Shown here: piece after piece, positions 1-9,120 of the stretch
Layout: each line of letters begins with the position of its first letter
How positions within the stretch are numbered: position 1 is the stretch's first letter
NCBI RefSeq assembly: GCF_021184045.1
Contig: NZ_CP073710.1
Location: 2,180,685-2,244,684 of the forward strand
Length of the DNA stretch: 64,000 nt
Direction of reading: 5' to 3'
From: Methanococcoides orientis
GTDB lineage: Archaea > Halobacteriota > Methanosarcinia > Methanosarcinales > Methanosarcinaceae
Position numbers and translations under genes: made by a program
The notes under the pieces: generated by a model
What the model saw: only the letters and a program-made list of their open reading frames with translations
What the model was told of the DNA's origin: nothing
Databases searched by the model: none

Positions 1-1048
1 GTCCATCAGCATCCACAACCACTTTCTTACAGAAAGGTATTATCTTTGAGATCGCTGCTTTTGTCCTGTCTGCTCTTCCAAGACCCATTCCAATGACCAC
101 TACATCATGTGATGTTATCAGTTCGGCTATCTTTTCAACATCCTCTTCACAAAGGATATCTGATGAAAGTTGTCTTACTATTATATTAGGGGAATATGAT
201 GCAATAGTTTCTGCAACACTGGCAGGAGCAGCTACGGTGACAATATCAGCACCTATTCGCAACGCTGCCATGGCTGCAAGTGCCGGTGCACCGGAATAAG
301 GTCCGCCTCCAACGATAAGTATCCTGCCGGAATTGCCTTTGTGGCTATCTGCACGGCGCCTTTGAAGGACTTTCAGGTCCCCTGCTCCGACGCATTTTTC
401 TGCATCTTCACATACTCCGATATTTACGACTTTAACCTCGGAAGTATATTCGCCGGCAAGGGATGTCGTAAGTCCTGTCTTCATTTCATGAAAAGTGAGG
501 GTAATATCTGCGATCACTGCTTTGTCAATCTCTCCTCCATCGGGGTCAAAGCCTGATGGTACATCAACTGCGATCACCGGTTTACCTGATCCGTTGATCA
601 GATCGATGATGGTGGATTCTGTTTCTCTCAGTTTTCCGCTGATCCCGGTTCCAAGCAGTGCATCTACAATAATATCGGAATCATCGATCCATCCTGTATT
701 CTGAAGTTGTGATGCATCTGTGAGTTCAAGGGTCCCTTTAATACTGCAGTGTTTGAGGATATTGAAGTTATGTCTTGCATCATCTGTCCTTATGTGGCTT
801 GACTGTCCTGCAAGTACGACATAAACCATTATTTTCGGATCTGATGCCAGATGTCTCGCAGCAACGAACGCATCTCCTCCGTTGTTCCCCCTGCCTGCAA
901 TGAAGAGGACCTTTCCGCTCCCGATCCGCTCCTTTACTTCGCGTGCAATGGCAGCTCCTGCATTTTCCATAAGTTGCAGTCCTTTGAGCCCAAGATATTC
1001 ACAGTTGGCATCGATTGCCTGCATTCGCGAAGATGTTATCGACCTCAT
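1..1048 (-). CDS. nnr: Bifunctional NAD(P)H-hydrate epimerase / ADP-dependent dehydratase (3' end outside window)
   Basis: Repairs hydrated NADH/NADPH in the cytoplasm: the N-terminal YjeF domain epimerizes NAD(P)HX and the C-terminal kinase-like domain dehydrates it. The minus-strand frame is open from ATG at 1048 to the window edge, about 349 residues, with the C-terminus missing. Visible motifs are NNGGDAFVAARHL near residue 56, DALLGTG, PSGFDPDGG, then the junction HKGNSGRILIVGGGPYSG and the dehydratase segment GMGLGRADRT. The last visible residues, VVDADG, lead into the active-site region that is cut off. It is divergent from the TrkA-N/DHH gene. Family assignment is firm; completeness cannot be judged. 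Confidence 0.93.
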   Translation of the reverse strand, partial: MRSITSSRMQAIDANCEYLGLKGLQLMENAGAAIAREVKERIGSGKVLFIAGRGNNGGDAFVAARHLASDPKIMVYVVLAGQSSHIRTDDARHNFNILKHCSIKGTLELTDASQLQNTGWIDDSDIIVDALLGTGISGKLRETESTIIDLINGSGKPVIAVDVPSGFDPDGGEIDKAVIADITLTFHEMKTGLTTSLAGEYTSEVKVVNIGVCEDAEKCVGAGDLKVLQRRRADSHKGNSGRILIVGGGPYSGAPALAAMAALRIGADIVTVAAPASVAETIASYSPNIIVRQLSSDILCEEDVEKIAELITSHDVVVIGMGLGRADRTKAAISKIIPFCKKVVVDADG

Positions 1049-1245
1049 GTTCCTCTATTATTCTTTAGTTTGCATTGTATTTAGATGTATCAATAATGTT
1101 ACTGATCTTGGATGATGTCCGGAATAAGTTCGATGTTGTTCCCGATGACCTTTTATTCCTGTACATTTTTTCACCGAAAGAACCTTAATACTGGATAAAG
1201 AATTATAGCTTACAAGGAGGTATAACAATACCCGCTTTAAAAGAA

Positions 1246-2694
1246 ATGGATGCCCCGGTCAAGAAATGGTTGAATCCAACATATCTGATACTTGGAAGTG
1301 GAAGTATCGGTTTTGCTGTTGCAAAGGAGCTTCGTGAGCTCGATAAAGACCTTATAATTATTGACAGGGACACACAAAAGGTAGAAACACTGCGTGAAGA
1401 GGCATATGAGGCCTTCGCAGGTGATATTTCAGATCCTGATATTTTTCAGCATGTAAATCCAAAGGAACTTTCCGGAATACTTGTTCTGAGTTCTGATAAT
1501 GATGCCAATAAAAAGGCACTTGAAAACATAGCCAGTCTGGAACTGGATGATACTTACTGCGTTGCCAGGGCATCTGATGTCATAAGTATGCAGGAGATGG
1601 ACGGACTTGGTGCAGATCTTGTTGTAATGCCTTCAAGACTGGTTGCAAGATCGGTCGCAAGGTCTCTGGGTCGTGCAGAATCCCTGCGCCGTGGAAACAA
1701 ATTGTCCCAGTGGTTCAAAGGAATTTCCGGCAAAGACCTTGCTATTGTAGTTCATGATAATCCTGATCCGGATGCAATTGCCAGTGCTCTTGCACTGCAA
1801 AAGATCGCGGATTCATTTGATGTGAGATCATCTATTCTGTACCATGGTGAGATAGGCCATCAGGAGAACAAAGCATTCGTAAACCTCCTTGGTATTGACC
1901 TTAACAGGATGGAAGAACACAATATCTCTGAATTTGATGATATTGCAATGGTGGATTGCGCTGTGCCTGGTGCTAATAACATGCTCTCTTCGGGTACGCA
2001 TCTTGGCATCGTCCTTGACCACCACCCTCTGGGGGAGATTGAGATCGATGCTGATTTTGTGGATATTCGCCCCAACGTAGGAGCATCCGCCACAATACTT
2101 ACCAAGTATCTCCAGGAGCTTAATATCGAAATTGAAAGTGAGCTTGCAACGGCTCTGCTTTATGGTATCAGGACTGATACACTGGATTTCAGGAGAAACA
2201 CGGATTCAGCAGACCTGTCTGCAGCAGCATTCCTTTATCCTCTGGCTGACCATGAGATACTGGACCAGCTTGAACGGCCATCCATGTCTCTTGAGACACT
2301 TGATATCCTTGGTGAAGCCATTATTAACAGGCAGGTGATCGGCAGTTATCTCCTGACCAATGTTGGTGTAGTTCGTGACCGTGATACACTTCCGCAGGCA
2401 TCTGATTATCTGCTTAATCTTGAAGGGGTTTCAACATCCATTGTTTTCGGGGTTTCCGAAGACCGGATCTTCCTTTCAGGCAGAAGCAATGATATCAGGG
2501 TCAACCTCGGTGAAGTGCTCAGGAAGGCCTTCGGAGAGGAAGCCGCAGGAGGTCATTCAAATGCTGCAGGAGCCCAGATCCCGCTTGGAGTGTTCAGCGA
2601 TATAAAGGATCGTCAAACACTTCTGAGGCTTGTCAACGAAGCAGTTGTTAAGAAATTCCTCAATGCGATAGGTGTTGACGAGACTGTAGAATAA
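1246..2694 (+). CDS. TrkA-N / DHH-DHHA1 family phosphoesterase
   Basis: A Rossmann-type TrkA-N domain (residues about 12-130, dinucleotide motif ILGSGSIG) is fused to a DHH phosphoesterase: VHDNPDPDAIAS near residue 168, metal motif LDHHPLG near 260 and DHHA1 motif GGHSNAAGA near 440. DHH enzymes of this type cleave phosphodiesters in small nucleotides such as nanoRNA, pAp or cyclic dinucleotides; the substrate here is unknown, and the TrkA-N part may sense NAD(H) or another nucleotide. The first ATG (1246) is used here, but the strong SD AAGGAGG (1214-1220) lies 25 bases upstream of it and points instead to an in-frame ATA at 1228. Downstream lies the YkgJ-type gene, 31 bases away. Confidence 0.88.
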   Translation: MDAPVKKWLNPTYLILGSGSIGFAVAKELRELDKDLIIIDRDTQKVETLREEAYEAFAGDISDPDIFQHVNPKELSGILVLSSDNDANKKALENIASLELDDTYCVARASDVISMQEMDGLGADLVVMPSRLVARSVARSLGRAESLRRGNKLSQWFKGISGKDLAIVVHDNPDPDAIASALALQKIADSFDVRSSILYHGEIGHQENKAFVNLLGIDLNRMEEHNISEFDDIAMVDCAVPGANNMLSSGTHLGIVLDHHPLGEIEIDADFVDIRPNVGASATILTKYLQELNIEIESELATALLYGIRTDTLDFRRNTDSADLSAAAFLYPLADHEILDQLERPSMSLETLDILGEAIINRQVIGSYLLTNVGVVRDRDTLPQASDYLLNLEGVSTSIVFGVSEDRIFLSGRSNDIRVNLGEVLRKAFGEEAAGGHSNAAGAQIPLGVFSDIKDRQTLLRLVNEAVVKKFLNAIGVDETVE

Positions 2695-2725
2695 ATCTTC
2701 TGATACTTAATACGAATAACAGACC

Positions 2726-3496
2726 ATGTTCTCTAATTACCGGCAGTCTTTGATCAAAGGCCTTCAGGAAGAGCTTGAAGCTGCCGGCTCTATTTTAATT
2801 GAAGATATTGCATCACAGATACGTGAGATCGGTTTCTCATGTCGGATGTGTGGAAGCTGTTGTAAAAGATCAGGCGGTGACAACCGTGTTTTTCTTACAT
2901 CTGCGGATAGGGAAATGCTGGAAGGGTGTTCGACATGTCCTAAAGATGCTGCTATTCCAATGCTTCCGGATGGGATGGATATGTACTCTTCATCTTCCGT
3001 TCGTGAACATCTTCATGAGTTCGAGCTCGATTCGAAAGGACGGCTGAACACTTTTGGCTGGATGCTTAAAAGGAAGGAGTCGGGAGACTGTCTTTTTCTT
3101 GGAAATGATGGGGGGGTCAGTGGTGAAGATGACCTGTGCAATGATGACTTTTGCGAAGGTAACGTTCACAACCGATGCAGTATTTATGCTAACAGGTCGA
3201 TGCTTTGCAGGACCTATCCTTTCTATATCAACAATGGGGAGTTAAATACCTCTGAGTGTGAGGGATTGGGAGATGATATCTCTTATGAGGATTCCATTAT
3301 TCTTGCAAGGGATCTGGTCGAGAGGTATGTTACAGAAATAAAAGATACGACCCTTCTCTATGAAAATTTTGAGGAAATACATACCTCTCCTGGCTCGCTT
3401 GATATTTTCAATAATATCCTTTCAGGTGGGGATCTCAGCTTTGTTGTTCATGATTGTACTGGAATGTCCATCTTTTCACTTAAATTATATGAGTGA
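2726..3496 (+). CDS. YkgJ family cysteine cluster protein
   Basis: A 256-residue protein of the YkgJ/CxxCxxCC family, thought to bind zinc or iron. The N-terminal cluster CRMCGSCCKRSGG lies near residue 39 and a second group of cysteines (CNDDFCEG, RCSIYANRSMLCRTYPF) near 140-165; the CRxYPF ending is typical of the family. It has no signal peptide or membrane segment, so it is probably cytoplasmic. It follows the DHH gene by 31 bases and may be cotranscribed with it. The biochemical role of the family is not settled. Identification rests on the cysteine pattern. Confidence 0.82.
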   Translation: MFSNYRQSLIKGLQEELEAAGSILIEDIASQIREIGFSCRMCGSCCKRSGGDNRVFLTSADREMLEGCSTCPKDAAIPMLPDGMDMYSSSSVREHLHEFELDSKGRLNTFGWMLKRKESGDCLFLGNDGGVSGEDDLCNDDFCEGNVHNRCSIYANRSMLCRTYPFYINNGELNTSECEGLGDDISYEDSIILARDLVERYVTEIKDTTLLYENFEEIHTSPGSLDIFNNILSGGDLSFVVHDCTGMSIFSLKLYE

Positions 3497-3550
3497 CCAT
3501 GTTCATCGATTGTTTTATTTATAAGATATGCCTTAATTGGACTGATTACC

Positions 3551-4837
3551 ATGGCCAATAGTAATGATCATCCAATGACGATCTCAGAGAAGATCTTCTC
3601 CAAAGCTTCAGGAAAACCGGTGAAAGCAGGAGAGTTTGTACTTGCGAACATCGATCGTGCAATGACTCACGACATCACAGGACCACTCGCAGTAGAGGGT
3701 TTCTACGACATCATGCGTGACAAGGAAGAGAAAAAGGTCTGGGACCCAAGCAAGATCGTGATCGTTTTTGACCATCAGGTCCCTGCTGATTCTCTCCATG
3801 CATCTGCAAACCACATTATGCTCCGAAAATTTGCAAAGGAGCAGGACATACTGAACTATGACGTTTATGAAGGTGTCTGCCATCAGGTCATGCCTGAGAT
3901 GGGGCATGTAAGGCCCGGTGATCTTATCGTGGGCTCTGACTCACACACATGTGCATATGGTTCCCTTGGTGCTTTCTCTACCGGTGTCGGATCGACCGAT
4001 ATGGCAGCAGTTTTCGCATCCGGAAAGCTCTGGTTCAAGGTTCCTGACACGATCAGGTTCGAGGTTAACGGAAAGCTTCCAAAAAATGTCTATTCCAAGG
4101 ATCTCATCCTGCACCTGATCGGCGATGTCGGTGCAGAGGGCGCCAGGTACATGGCAGCTGAATATGCCGGTTCCGCCATCGAGGATCTTTCGATCTCAGA
4201 ACGTATGACAGTTTCCAATATGGCAATTGAAATGGGTGGAAAAGCAGGTATCATCGAACCGGACAAGGTAACAGAGGCATACCTCCAGGAGCGTATTCCT
4301 GATTACAAGCTGGATCCATACTGGAAATCCGATGATGAAGCAGAATATGCAGAGTTCCATGACTACGATGTATCTGATCTTGAACCACAGGTCGCATGTC
4401 CTCACAATGTTGACAATGTGAAGCCGGTAACCGAAGTTGAAGGTACTAAGCTTGACCAGATCTTTGTTGGTTCCTGTACCAACGGTCGCTTTGAGGATAT
4501 CAAGATCGTGGCTGAGATGATGGGTGATGAACCAGTCGCAAAAGGCGTACGTCTGCTTATCATTCCTGCATCAAGGACAGAATACATGAAGGTACTGCGT
4601 GCAGGATACGTAGAACAGTTCATGGAAGCTGGTGCAATGGTCGAGTCCCCATGCTGTGGTCCATGTATGGGCGGGTCCTTTGGTCTGCTCGGTGATGGCG
4701 AGGTCGGTCTGGCAACATCCAACCGTAACTTCAAGGGACGTGAAGGTAGTCCGGAATCATTCGTATATCTTAGTTCACCTGCAACCGCTGCAGCATCTGC
4801 ACTTACAGGCGAGATAACTGATCCAAGAAAGATCTGA
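3551..4837 (+). CDS. leuC: 3-isopropylmalate dehydratase / homoaconitase large subunit
   Basis: Large catalytic subunit of an aconitase-superfamily dehydratase, 428 residues, the size of the archaeal LeuC/HacA group. Iron-sulfur ligands are visible in SDSHTC (near 130), VGSCTNGR (near 310) and CCGPCMGG (near 372). Methanogens carry two such enzymes: isopropylmalate isomerase for leucine, and homoaconitase (AksD) for the 2-oxosuberate arm of coenzyme B; the sequence alone does not separate them. The small subunit is not adjacent. The gene stands alone and ends in a strong hairpin terminator at 4834. Family certain, substrate uncertain. Confidence 0.88.
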   Translation: MANSNDHPMTISEKIFSKASGKPVKAGEFVLANIDRAMTHDITGPLAVEGFYDIMRDKEEKKVWDPSKIVIVFDHQVPADSLHASANHIMLRKFAKEQDILNYDVYEGVCHQVMPEMGHVRPGDLIVGSDSHTCAYGSLGAFSTGVGSTDMAAVFASGKLWFKVPDTIRFEVNGKLPKNVYSKDLILHLIGDVGAEGARYMAAEYAGSAIEDLSISERMTVSNMAIEMGGKAGIIEPDKVTEAYLQERIPDYKLDPYWKSDDEAEYAEFHDYDVSDLEPQVACPHNVDNVKPVTEVEGTKLDQIFVGSCTNGRFEDIKIVAEMMGDEPVAKGVRLLIIPASRTEYMKVLRAGYVEQFMEAGAMVESPCCGPCMGGSFGLLGDGEVGLATSNRNFKGREGSPESFVYLSSPATAAASALTGEITDPRKI

Positions 4838-4866
4838 GAGTTACCTCTCAGTTCTCTTTTTTTATT
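4834..4866 (+). terminator. Hairpin plus T-run after the dehydratase gene
   Basis: CTGAGAG (4834-4840) and CTCTCAG (4845-4851) form a perfect 7-bp stem with a TTAC loop, followed by a T-rich run. The stem overlaps the stop codon. It looks like a bacterial intrinsic terminator; archaeal termination mostly needs only the T-run. Confidence 0.75.
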
Positions 4867-5024
4867 TGGTGACCAAAACAGATATATCTGAATATTGATT
4901 ACTGAGTCAAGACGTTGGATTATAAACCAACATGATTCCGTCATATTTTGTAGGATTACAAGCCAACGTCACATTGCTTCTTATCCTTAGAATCATTATC
5001 TTCTTAAAAAAGAAAGCTGATCCG

Positions 5025-5429
5025 TTATTTCTGGAACAGCTGTTTGATTATGTCTCTTGCACTGAGTATTCCTATCGGTCGGTAGGAAGCACCTACGGTC
5101 TCTTCGGACATGACGATCAGGCGGTGTACTTTTTTATCAACCATCAGGTCTGCAGCATCATGAACGGTGGAGGATGGGCTTATCGTTTCTACTGAGTCGG
5201 ACATAATGTCTTCAACTGAAGATATCTCCCAGTTCTTGTCCTTCATTTTGCGTAGGATATCTACATCAGATATGACGCCAAAGGTTTCACCGTTCTCTTC
5301 TATAGCCACTATGGCAGAGACATTATTGTCTGCCATTGTCCTGGCTATTTCAACAGCATTTGATTCCATCGGTACCGTTACTACTCCTCTTGTCATAACG
5401 TCTTTGACCTGCATGTTTTCTGCTATCAA
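5025..5429 (-). CDS. CBS domain-pair protein
   Basis: A 134-residue protein made of two tandem CBS motifs and nothing else (MQVKDVMTRGVVTVP at the start of the first, VEDIMSDSVETISPSSTVHDAADLM at the start of the second, given here only as landmarks near residues 6 and 70). Stand-alone CBS pairs bind adenine nucleotides or S-adenosylmethionine and act as small regulatory modules; the partner is unknown. It is divergent from hisE. A second CBS protein lies on the other side of hisE. No catalytic domain is present. Confidence 0.88.
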   Translation of the reverse strand: MIAENMQVKDVMTRGVVTVPMESNAVEIARTMADNNVSAIVAIEENGETFGVISDVDILRKMKDKNWEISSVEDIMSDSVETISPSSTVHDAADLMVDKKVHRLIVMSEETVGASYRPIGILSARDIIKQLFQK

Positions 5430-5534
5430 TTTCCTTCCTCCTTATTATCTCCGGAATATTCAGTGTTTAGTATTCAGCGTTCGATACCTACAGCATATGG
5501 TTACTGTTACAATATTTATTTTTGAAGAACTAGG

Positions 5535-5542
5535 TATAAATA
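5535..5542 (+). promoter_or_regulatory. TATA box for hisE
   Basis: TATAAATA sits in an AT-rich stretch about 130 bases upstream of hisE, matching the archaeal box A. It implies a leader of about 100 bases. That leader contains an SD-like AAAGGAG (5569-5575) followed by a 13-codon open frame with no standard start. Confidence 0.5.
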
Positions 5543-5669
5543 AGCATCGGGTAATTGAAATCCTTTTTAAAGGAGTAGCACAATAGCTAAGTTATCCGAT
5601 CCTAGGTTCCGGAAAAATGTTTAATAATTAAATTTACAACAAAAAAATGTTTATAATGGAGTTTTCCCA

Positions 5670-5969
5670 ATGGCTGATGCAGATATGTCTGTCCTGAACG
5701 AAGTATTTGATGTGATAATGGATCGCAAGAACAATCCTGTTGAGGGATCATACGTTTGTTCTCTTCTTGAACACAGGAAAGGGATCAATAAGATCCTTGA
5801 AAAAGTGGGTGAAGAGACTGCAGAAACGATCCTTGCTGTAAAGGACGATGACAAAAAAGAGATCATCTACGAGACTTCTGACCTTTTGTTCCATCTTCTT
5901 GTCATGCTGGCGGCAACAGGTGTAAGCCTTGAAGATATCTCTGAAGAAATGAAAAAAAGAAGGCATTAA
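5670..5969 (+). CDS. hisE: Phosphoribosyl-ATP pyrophosphohydrolase
   Basis: Second step of histidine biosynthesis: hydrolysis of phosphoribosyl-ATP to phosphoribosyl-AMP and pyrophosphate. At 99 residues it is the length of stand-alone HisE. The MazG-like metal-binding pattern is clear: [14 protein letters not shown] near residue 46 and [17 protein letters not shown] near 65. It is a single gene flanked by two CBS-domain genes on the opposite strand, and converges with the CBS/HTH regulator with only 7 bases between stop codons. Confidence 0.95.
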   Translation: MADADMSVLNEVFDVIMDRKNNPVEGSYVCSLLEHRKGINKILEKVGEETAETILAVKDDDKKEIIYETSDLLFHLLVMLAATGVSLEDISEEMKKRRH

Positions 5970-5989
5970 GGTCGTATCAGTATACGACC
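5970..5989. terminator. Hairpin between hisE and the CBS/HTH gene
   Basis: GGTCGTAT (5970-5977), loop CAGT, ATACGACC (5982-5989): a perfect 8-bp stem in the 7-base gap and the last codons of the convergent gene. The minus-strand side is followed by a T-run (the A-rich end of hisE), so it may serve mainly the CBS/HTH gene. Confidence 0.55.
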
Positions 5990-6852
5990 AATTCATGCAA
6001 TACGTCTGTTTTTGAAATCATTCCTTTTGGAACTCCCTCAACTGTGACAATTAGTCTGCCGATGTTGTGATCATCGAACATTTTCACAGCATCACTGAGG
6101 GACGATTCGCCGTCTATTGTGATGATGTTCTTCGTCATGATATCTTTTACTTTGAGGTTGATCTTGCCACTTGCAAGAGTTTCCCCGATATCCATGAAAG
6201 TTGCTATGCCTACTATCCTTCCATGCTCTTCTACCGGAGCACCATGTATCTTATTTTTGATAAATACACGTGCAGCTTCCTGAATGGTTGCGTTTGCATC
6301 GACCGAGATCGTATCTTTCTTTATATAATGCTTAACTGACTTCTTTGGCAGGGAAACCATTTCGGTTATCTTGAACAGTAACAGATTTTCTGTATCATCT
6401 CGTCCAACTACCTCTCCCCTTACTATCAGGCGGTTTACCGGTGTGGGTCCTACCTGAACAAGGTCTCCTCCGGCGAATTCCTTGATATTTCCTAGCACTT
6501 TCAGTCTGCCGCTGCACATTTCAGGATGCCTTACTGTTGTAAAACTGATCTCTGCAACAGTAGCTCCCTTGACCATGTCCTCATTTCTGTATAGTGGAAC
6601 TTCGGCTTCCTTGTCCATGGATGTAACATTCAGTGCTTCATATGCTGCACCTGTAGCGCGATAACCGCCTTTTGGACCGGGTACACCTTCGACTAGTCCC
6701 AGCATCTTGAGTGATTGCATCTGGTTCCTTACGGTACCGGGGTTCCTGTCTATAAGCTCAGCGATCTCTTCGCCTTTTACTGCTGAATCCTTCTGACGTT
6801 GAAGGTTGATCAATTCGATAATTATCTCTTTTTGAATAGGTGTAAGTTCCAT
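5977..6852 (-). CDS. HTH and CBS domain transcriptional regulator
   Basis: A 291-residue protein with an N-terminal winged helix (residues about 1-65; IAELIDRNPGTVRNQMQSLK is the likely recognition region), a middle domain of about 90 residues and two C-terminal CBS motifs (from about 165: SVKHYIKKDTISVDANATI, and KVDIMTKNIIT-like text near 235). This archaeal architecture suggests a DNA-binding protein whose CBS pair senses an adenine nucleotide. It is divergent from the Nog1 GTPase gene and convergent with hisE. The regulated genes are unknown; autoregulation from the 150-base divergent region is possible. Confidence 0.85.
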   Translation of the reverse strand: MELTPIQKEIIIELINLQRQKDSAVKGEEIAELIDRNPGTVRNQMQSLKMLGLVEGVPGPKGGYRATGAAYEALNVTSMDKEAEVPLYRNEDMVKGATVAEISFTTVRHPEMCSGRLKVLGNIKEFAGGDLVQVGPTPVNRLIVRGEVVGRDDTENLLLFKITEMVSLPKKSVKHYIKKDTISVDANATIQEAARVFIKNKIHGAPVEEHGRIVGIATFMDIGETLASGKINLKVKDIMTKNIITIDGESSLSDAVKMFDDHNIGRLIVTVEGVPKGMISKTDVLHELVVY

Positions 6853-7002
6853 GAGATCACCGTTTTCTTTCGATAAACTTACTCAAAAGAACTATATATA
6901 CATGTTGTAGGATTTGAAATGGATGATAATGAAAAATACTTCTCAAGGAACAAAACTATATAGCTTACGAGAGTTTCAGCCTGAATATAAAAGGTAAAAA
7001 TT

Positions 7003-7995
7003 ATGATATTTGAGAAGATTCACACTGTCCCTACTTCTGATGAACTTATAGACAAGGCATTTCGAAGAGCTACGCGTGCAAAAGCAGGCAAGACCGTAAG
7101 GGACAAGGATAGTGCCATGAGGGCGCATGAATCAATGATCATGACCTCCGGTAACATTCTTTCTGATAACCTGTCGAACATTGTCAGGCGTTTCCCGAAT
7201 TTTGATGACCTCCCTGAATTCTATTATGAGCTCGCTGACATAGTGGTAGGTGTTGATGATCTTCGTCAGGCCCTTGGTGGGGTTGACTGGGCAAGTAACA
7301 AGCTCCATGAGATATCCAGGGAGTATGTTGGTAAGATCCGTAGTAGCAAGGATCCTGTTTCAACACGTAAAGAGGCATTTGGACGTATGGGATCTATAAT
7401 GTCAACTGTCAGCAAACACCTCGTTTTCCTGAACGAGGCCCGCAATCTGCTGAGGACGCTTCCTGATGTGCGTGATGAGCCTACCATTGTTGTGGCCGGC
7501 TATCCGAACGTGGGAAAATCCAGCTTTGTTTCAATGATCACCGGTGCAAGTCCTGAAGTTGCATCCTATCCTTTCACAACTAAAGGTGTTCTGATCGGTC
7601 ATTTCATGCGAGGTCTTGAACGTTATCAGGTGATCGATACTCCTGGTCTTCTGGACAGGCCGATGGCTGAACGAAATGATGTTGAAAGGCAGGCAGTAAC
7701 TGCTATTAAATACCTGGATGCTGTTGTGCTCTTTATCCTCGATGCAAGTGAGACATGCGGTTATGAGATTGAAGACCAGAAGCGCTTGCTGGATGAAGTT
7801 GTCCAGAACTTTGAACTGCCGGTCTACGTGGTGGCGAACAAATCTGATCATCCAAGGTTCGAACTGCCTGAATTTGTAGATGTGAAAATGTCTACTGCTA
7901 CTGGTGAGAACATTGATTCCATTGTAGACAAGCTTGTCGAAATGATCGACGAGAACAAAAAAGAAAATGAAGATGATCAGTCTCTCTTTGACTGA
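7003..7995 (+). CDS. Nog1-type GTP-binding protein
   Basis: A 330-residue GTPase of the OBG/Nog1 group. An N-terminal helical Nog1 domain (about 1-155) precedes the G domain: G1 AGYPNVGKSS near residue 165, G3 VIDTPGLLDRP near 210 and G4 VVANKSDHPRF near 278. Nog1 proteins act in large ribosomal subunit assembly. The eukaryotic C-terminal extension is absent, as in other archaea. The start is supported by AAAAGGT just upstream. Its stop codon abuts that of the convergent aminotransferase gene with no gap. Confidence 0.92.
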   Translation: MIFEKIHTVPTSDELIDKAFRRATRAKAGKTVRDKDSAMRAHESMIMTSGNILSDNLSNIVRRFPNFDDLPEFYYELADIVVGVDDLRQALGGVDWASNKLHEISREYVGKIRSSKDPVSTRKEAFGRMGSIMSTVSKHLVFLNEARNLLRTLPDVRDEPTIVVAGYPNVGKSSFVSMITGASPEVASYPFTTKGVLIGHFMRGLERYQVIDTPGLLDRPMAERNDVERQAVTAIKYLDAVVLFILDASETCGYEIEDQKRLLDEVVQNFELPVYVVANKSDHPRFELPEFVDVKMSTATGENIDSIVDKLVEMIDENKKENEDDQSLFD

Positions 7996-8010
7996 TTAAA
8001 GTACTTTTTT
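7976..8010. terminator. Terminator hairpin spanning two abutting stop codons
   Basis: ATCAGTC (7976-7982), 7-base loop, GACTGAT (7990-7996), then TAAAGTAC and six Ts. The stem is built from the last codons of the Nog1 gene and reaches into the stop codon of the convergent aminotransferase gene. Confidence 0.65.
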
Positions 8011-9108
8011 CATGATCTCAAGTGCCCTGTTGATATCCTCCATGGATGTGGCATAAGAGATCCTTATATAACCGTCACCGTTCTGTCCAAAGGCAGTTCC
8101 GGGTACTACTACAACACCGTTTGATATCAATTTTGTAGCAACTTCTGCACTGTCATCCACCTTTGGGAACATGTAAAATGCACCTTTTGGTGTTTCACAT
8201 TCCATTCCAAGCTCATTGAGACCTTTAACAAGTACATCCCTGCGTCTTTTGAACTCGTCACGCATTTCAAATACTGATTCCTGTGGTCCGGTGATGGCTG
8301 CAAGTGCAGCTTTTTGTGCAATTGAGTTGGCACAGGCCTGTACGTACTGGTGAACTTTCAGCATCTGTTCAGTGTATTCCTGATTGGCAGCAGTATAGCC
8401 CACGCGCCATCCGGTCATGGAGTATGTTTTGGAAACTGCATTGATGGTGATCACATTATCCGTGAACTGTGCAGGGCTTACGTGTTCCCCTTCATAGATG
8501 AAGTACTCATAGACCTCATCAGAAATGAGAGTGACATTATGATCATCTGCAATATCTGCATAAGCCTTCATATCGGCTTTTGAAAGTACTCCGCCGGTGG
8601 GGTTACATGGGGAGTTAACGATAATTGCTTTTGTTTTCGGAGTGATTCTCTCAAGAACGTTCTCCGGTCTCATTGTCAGGTCTTCCCCGAGCGGAACTCC
8701 GACAACTTTTCCTCCCATAAATCCCGTTAGTGCATTGTATGATACAAATCCGGGATCTGCGATCATGACCTCGTCACCGGGATCGACAAGTGCTGCAAGA
8801 GCTATCTCGAGTGCCTCGGATGCTCCGGATGTTACTATGATGCCGTCCGGGCTGACCTCGAATCCATTGTCCCGTTCGAATTTGCGGCTCAATGCTTCTC
8901 TTAATTCTACAATGCCTGATCCGTAGGTGTATCCTGTAAATCCCTCGTTAATGGCATCGATGGCTGCCTGCCTTATGTGTGCAGGCGTGTCAAAATCGGG
9001 CTGGCCAAGGCCAAGGTTGATAGCATCTGATCCGGCAGCTTCGAACATCTTCCTGATGCCGGATATATCTACATTGAGAACCCTTTGTGCAAATTCTTTG
9101 GAACTCAT
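7996..9108 (-). CDS. Class I/II aminotransferase (aspartate aminotransferase type)
   Basis: A PLP-dependent aminotransferase of 370 residues, fold type I. SKTYSMTGWRVGY near residue 228 carries the PLP-binding lysine and the arginine of the phosphate site; NSPCNPTGGV near 165 and SDEVYEYFIY near 193 are the usual cofactor contacts. It probably makes aspartate or another amino acid from its oxo-acid in the cytoplasm; the exact substrate is not readable. It lies 12 bases after the hexuloisomerase gene on the same strand, so the two are likely cotranscribed. Confidence 0.9.
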   Translation of the reverse strand: MSSKEFAQRVLNVDISGIRKMFEAAGSDAINLGLGQPDFDTPAHIRQAAIDAINEGFTGYTYGSGIVELREALSRKFERDNGFEVSPDGIIVTSGASEALEIALAALVDPGDEVMIADPGFVSYNALTGFMGGKVVGVPLGEDLTMRPENVLERITPKTKAIIVNSPCNPTGGVLSKADMKAYADIADDHNVTLISDEVYEYFIYEGEHVSPAQFTDNVITINAVSKTYSMTGWRVGYTAANQEYTEQMLKVHQYVQACANSIAQKAALAAITGPQESVFEMRDEFKRRRDVLVKGLNELGMECETPKGAFYMFPKVDDSAEVATKLISNGVVVVPGTAFGQNGDGYIRISYATSMEDINRALEIMKKVL

Positions 9109-9120
9109 GTCAGATCCTCT

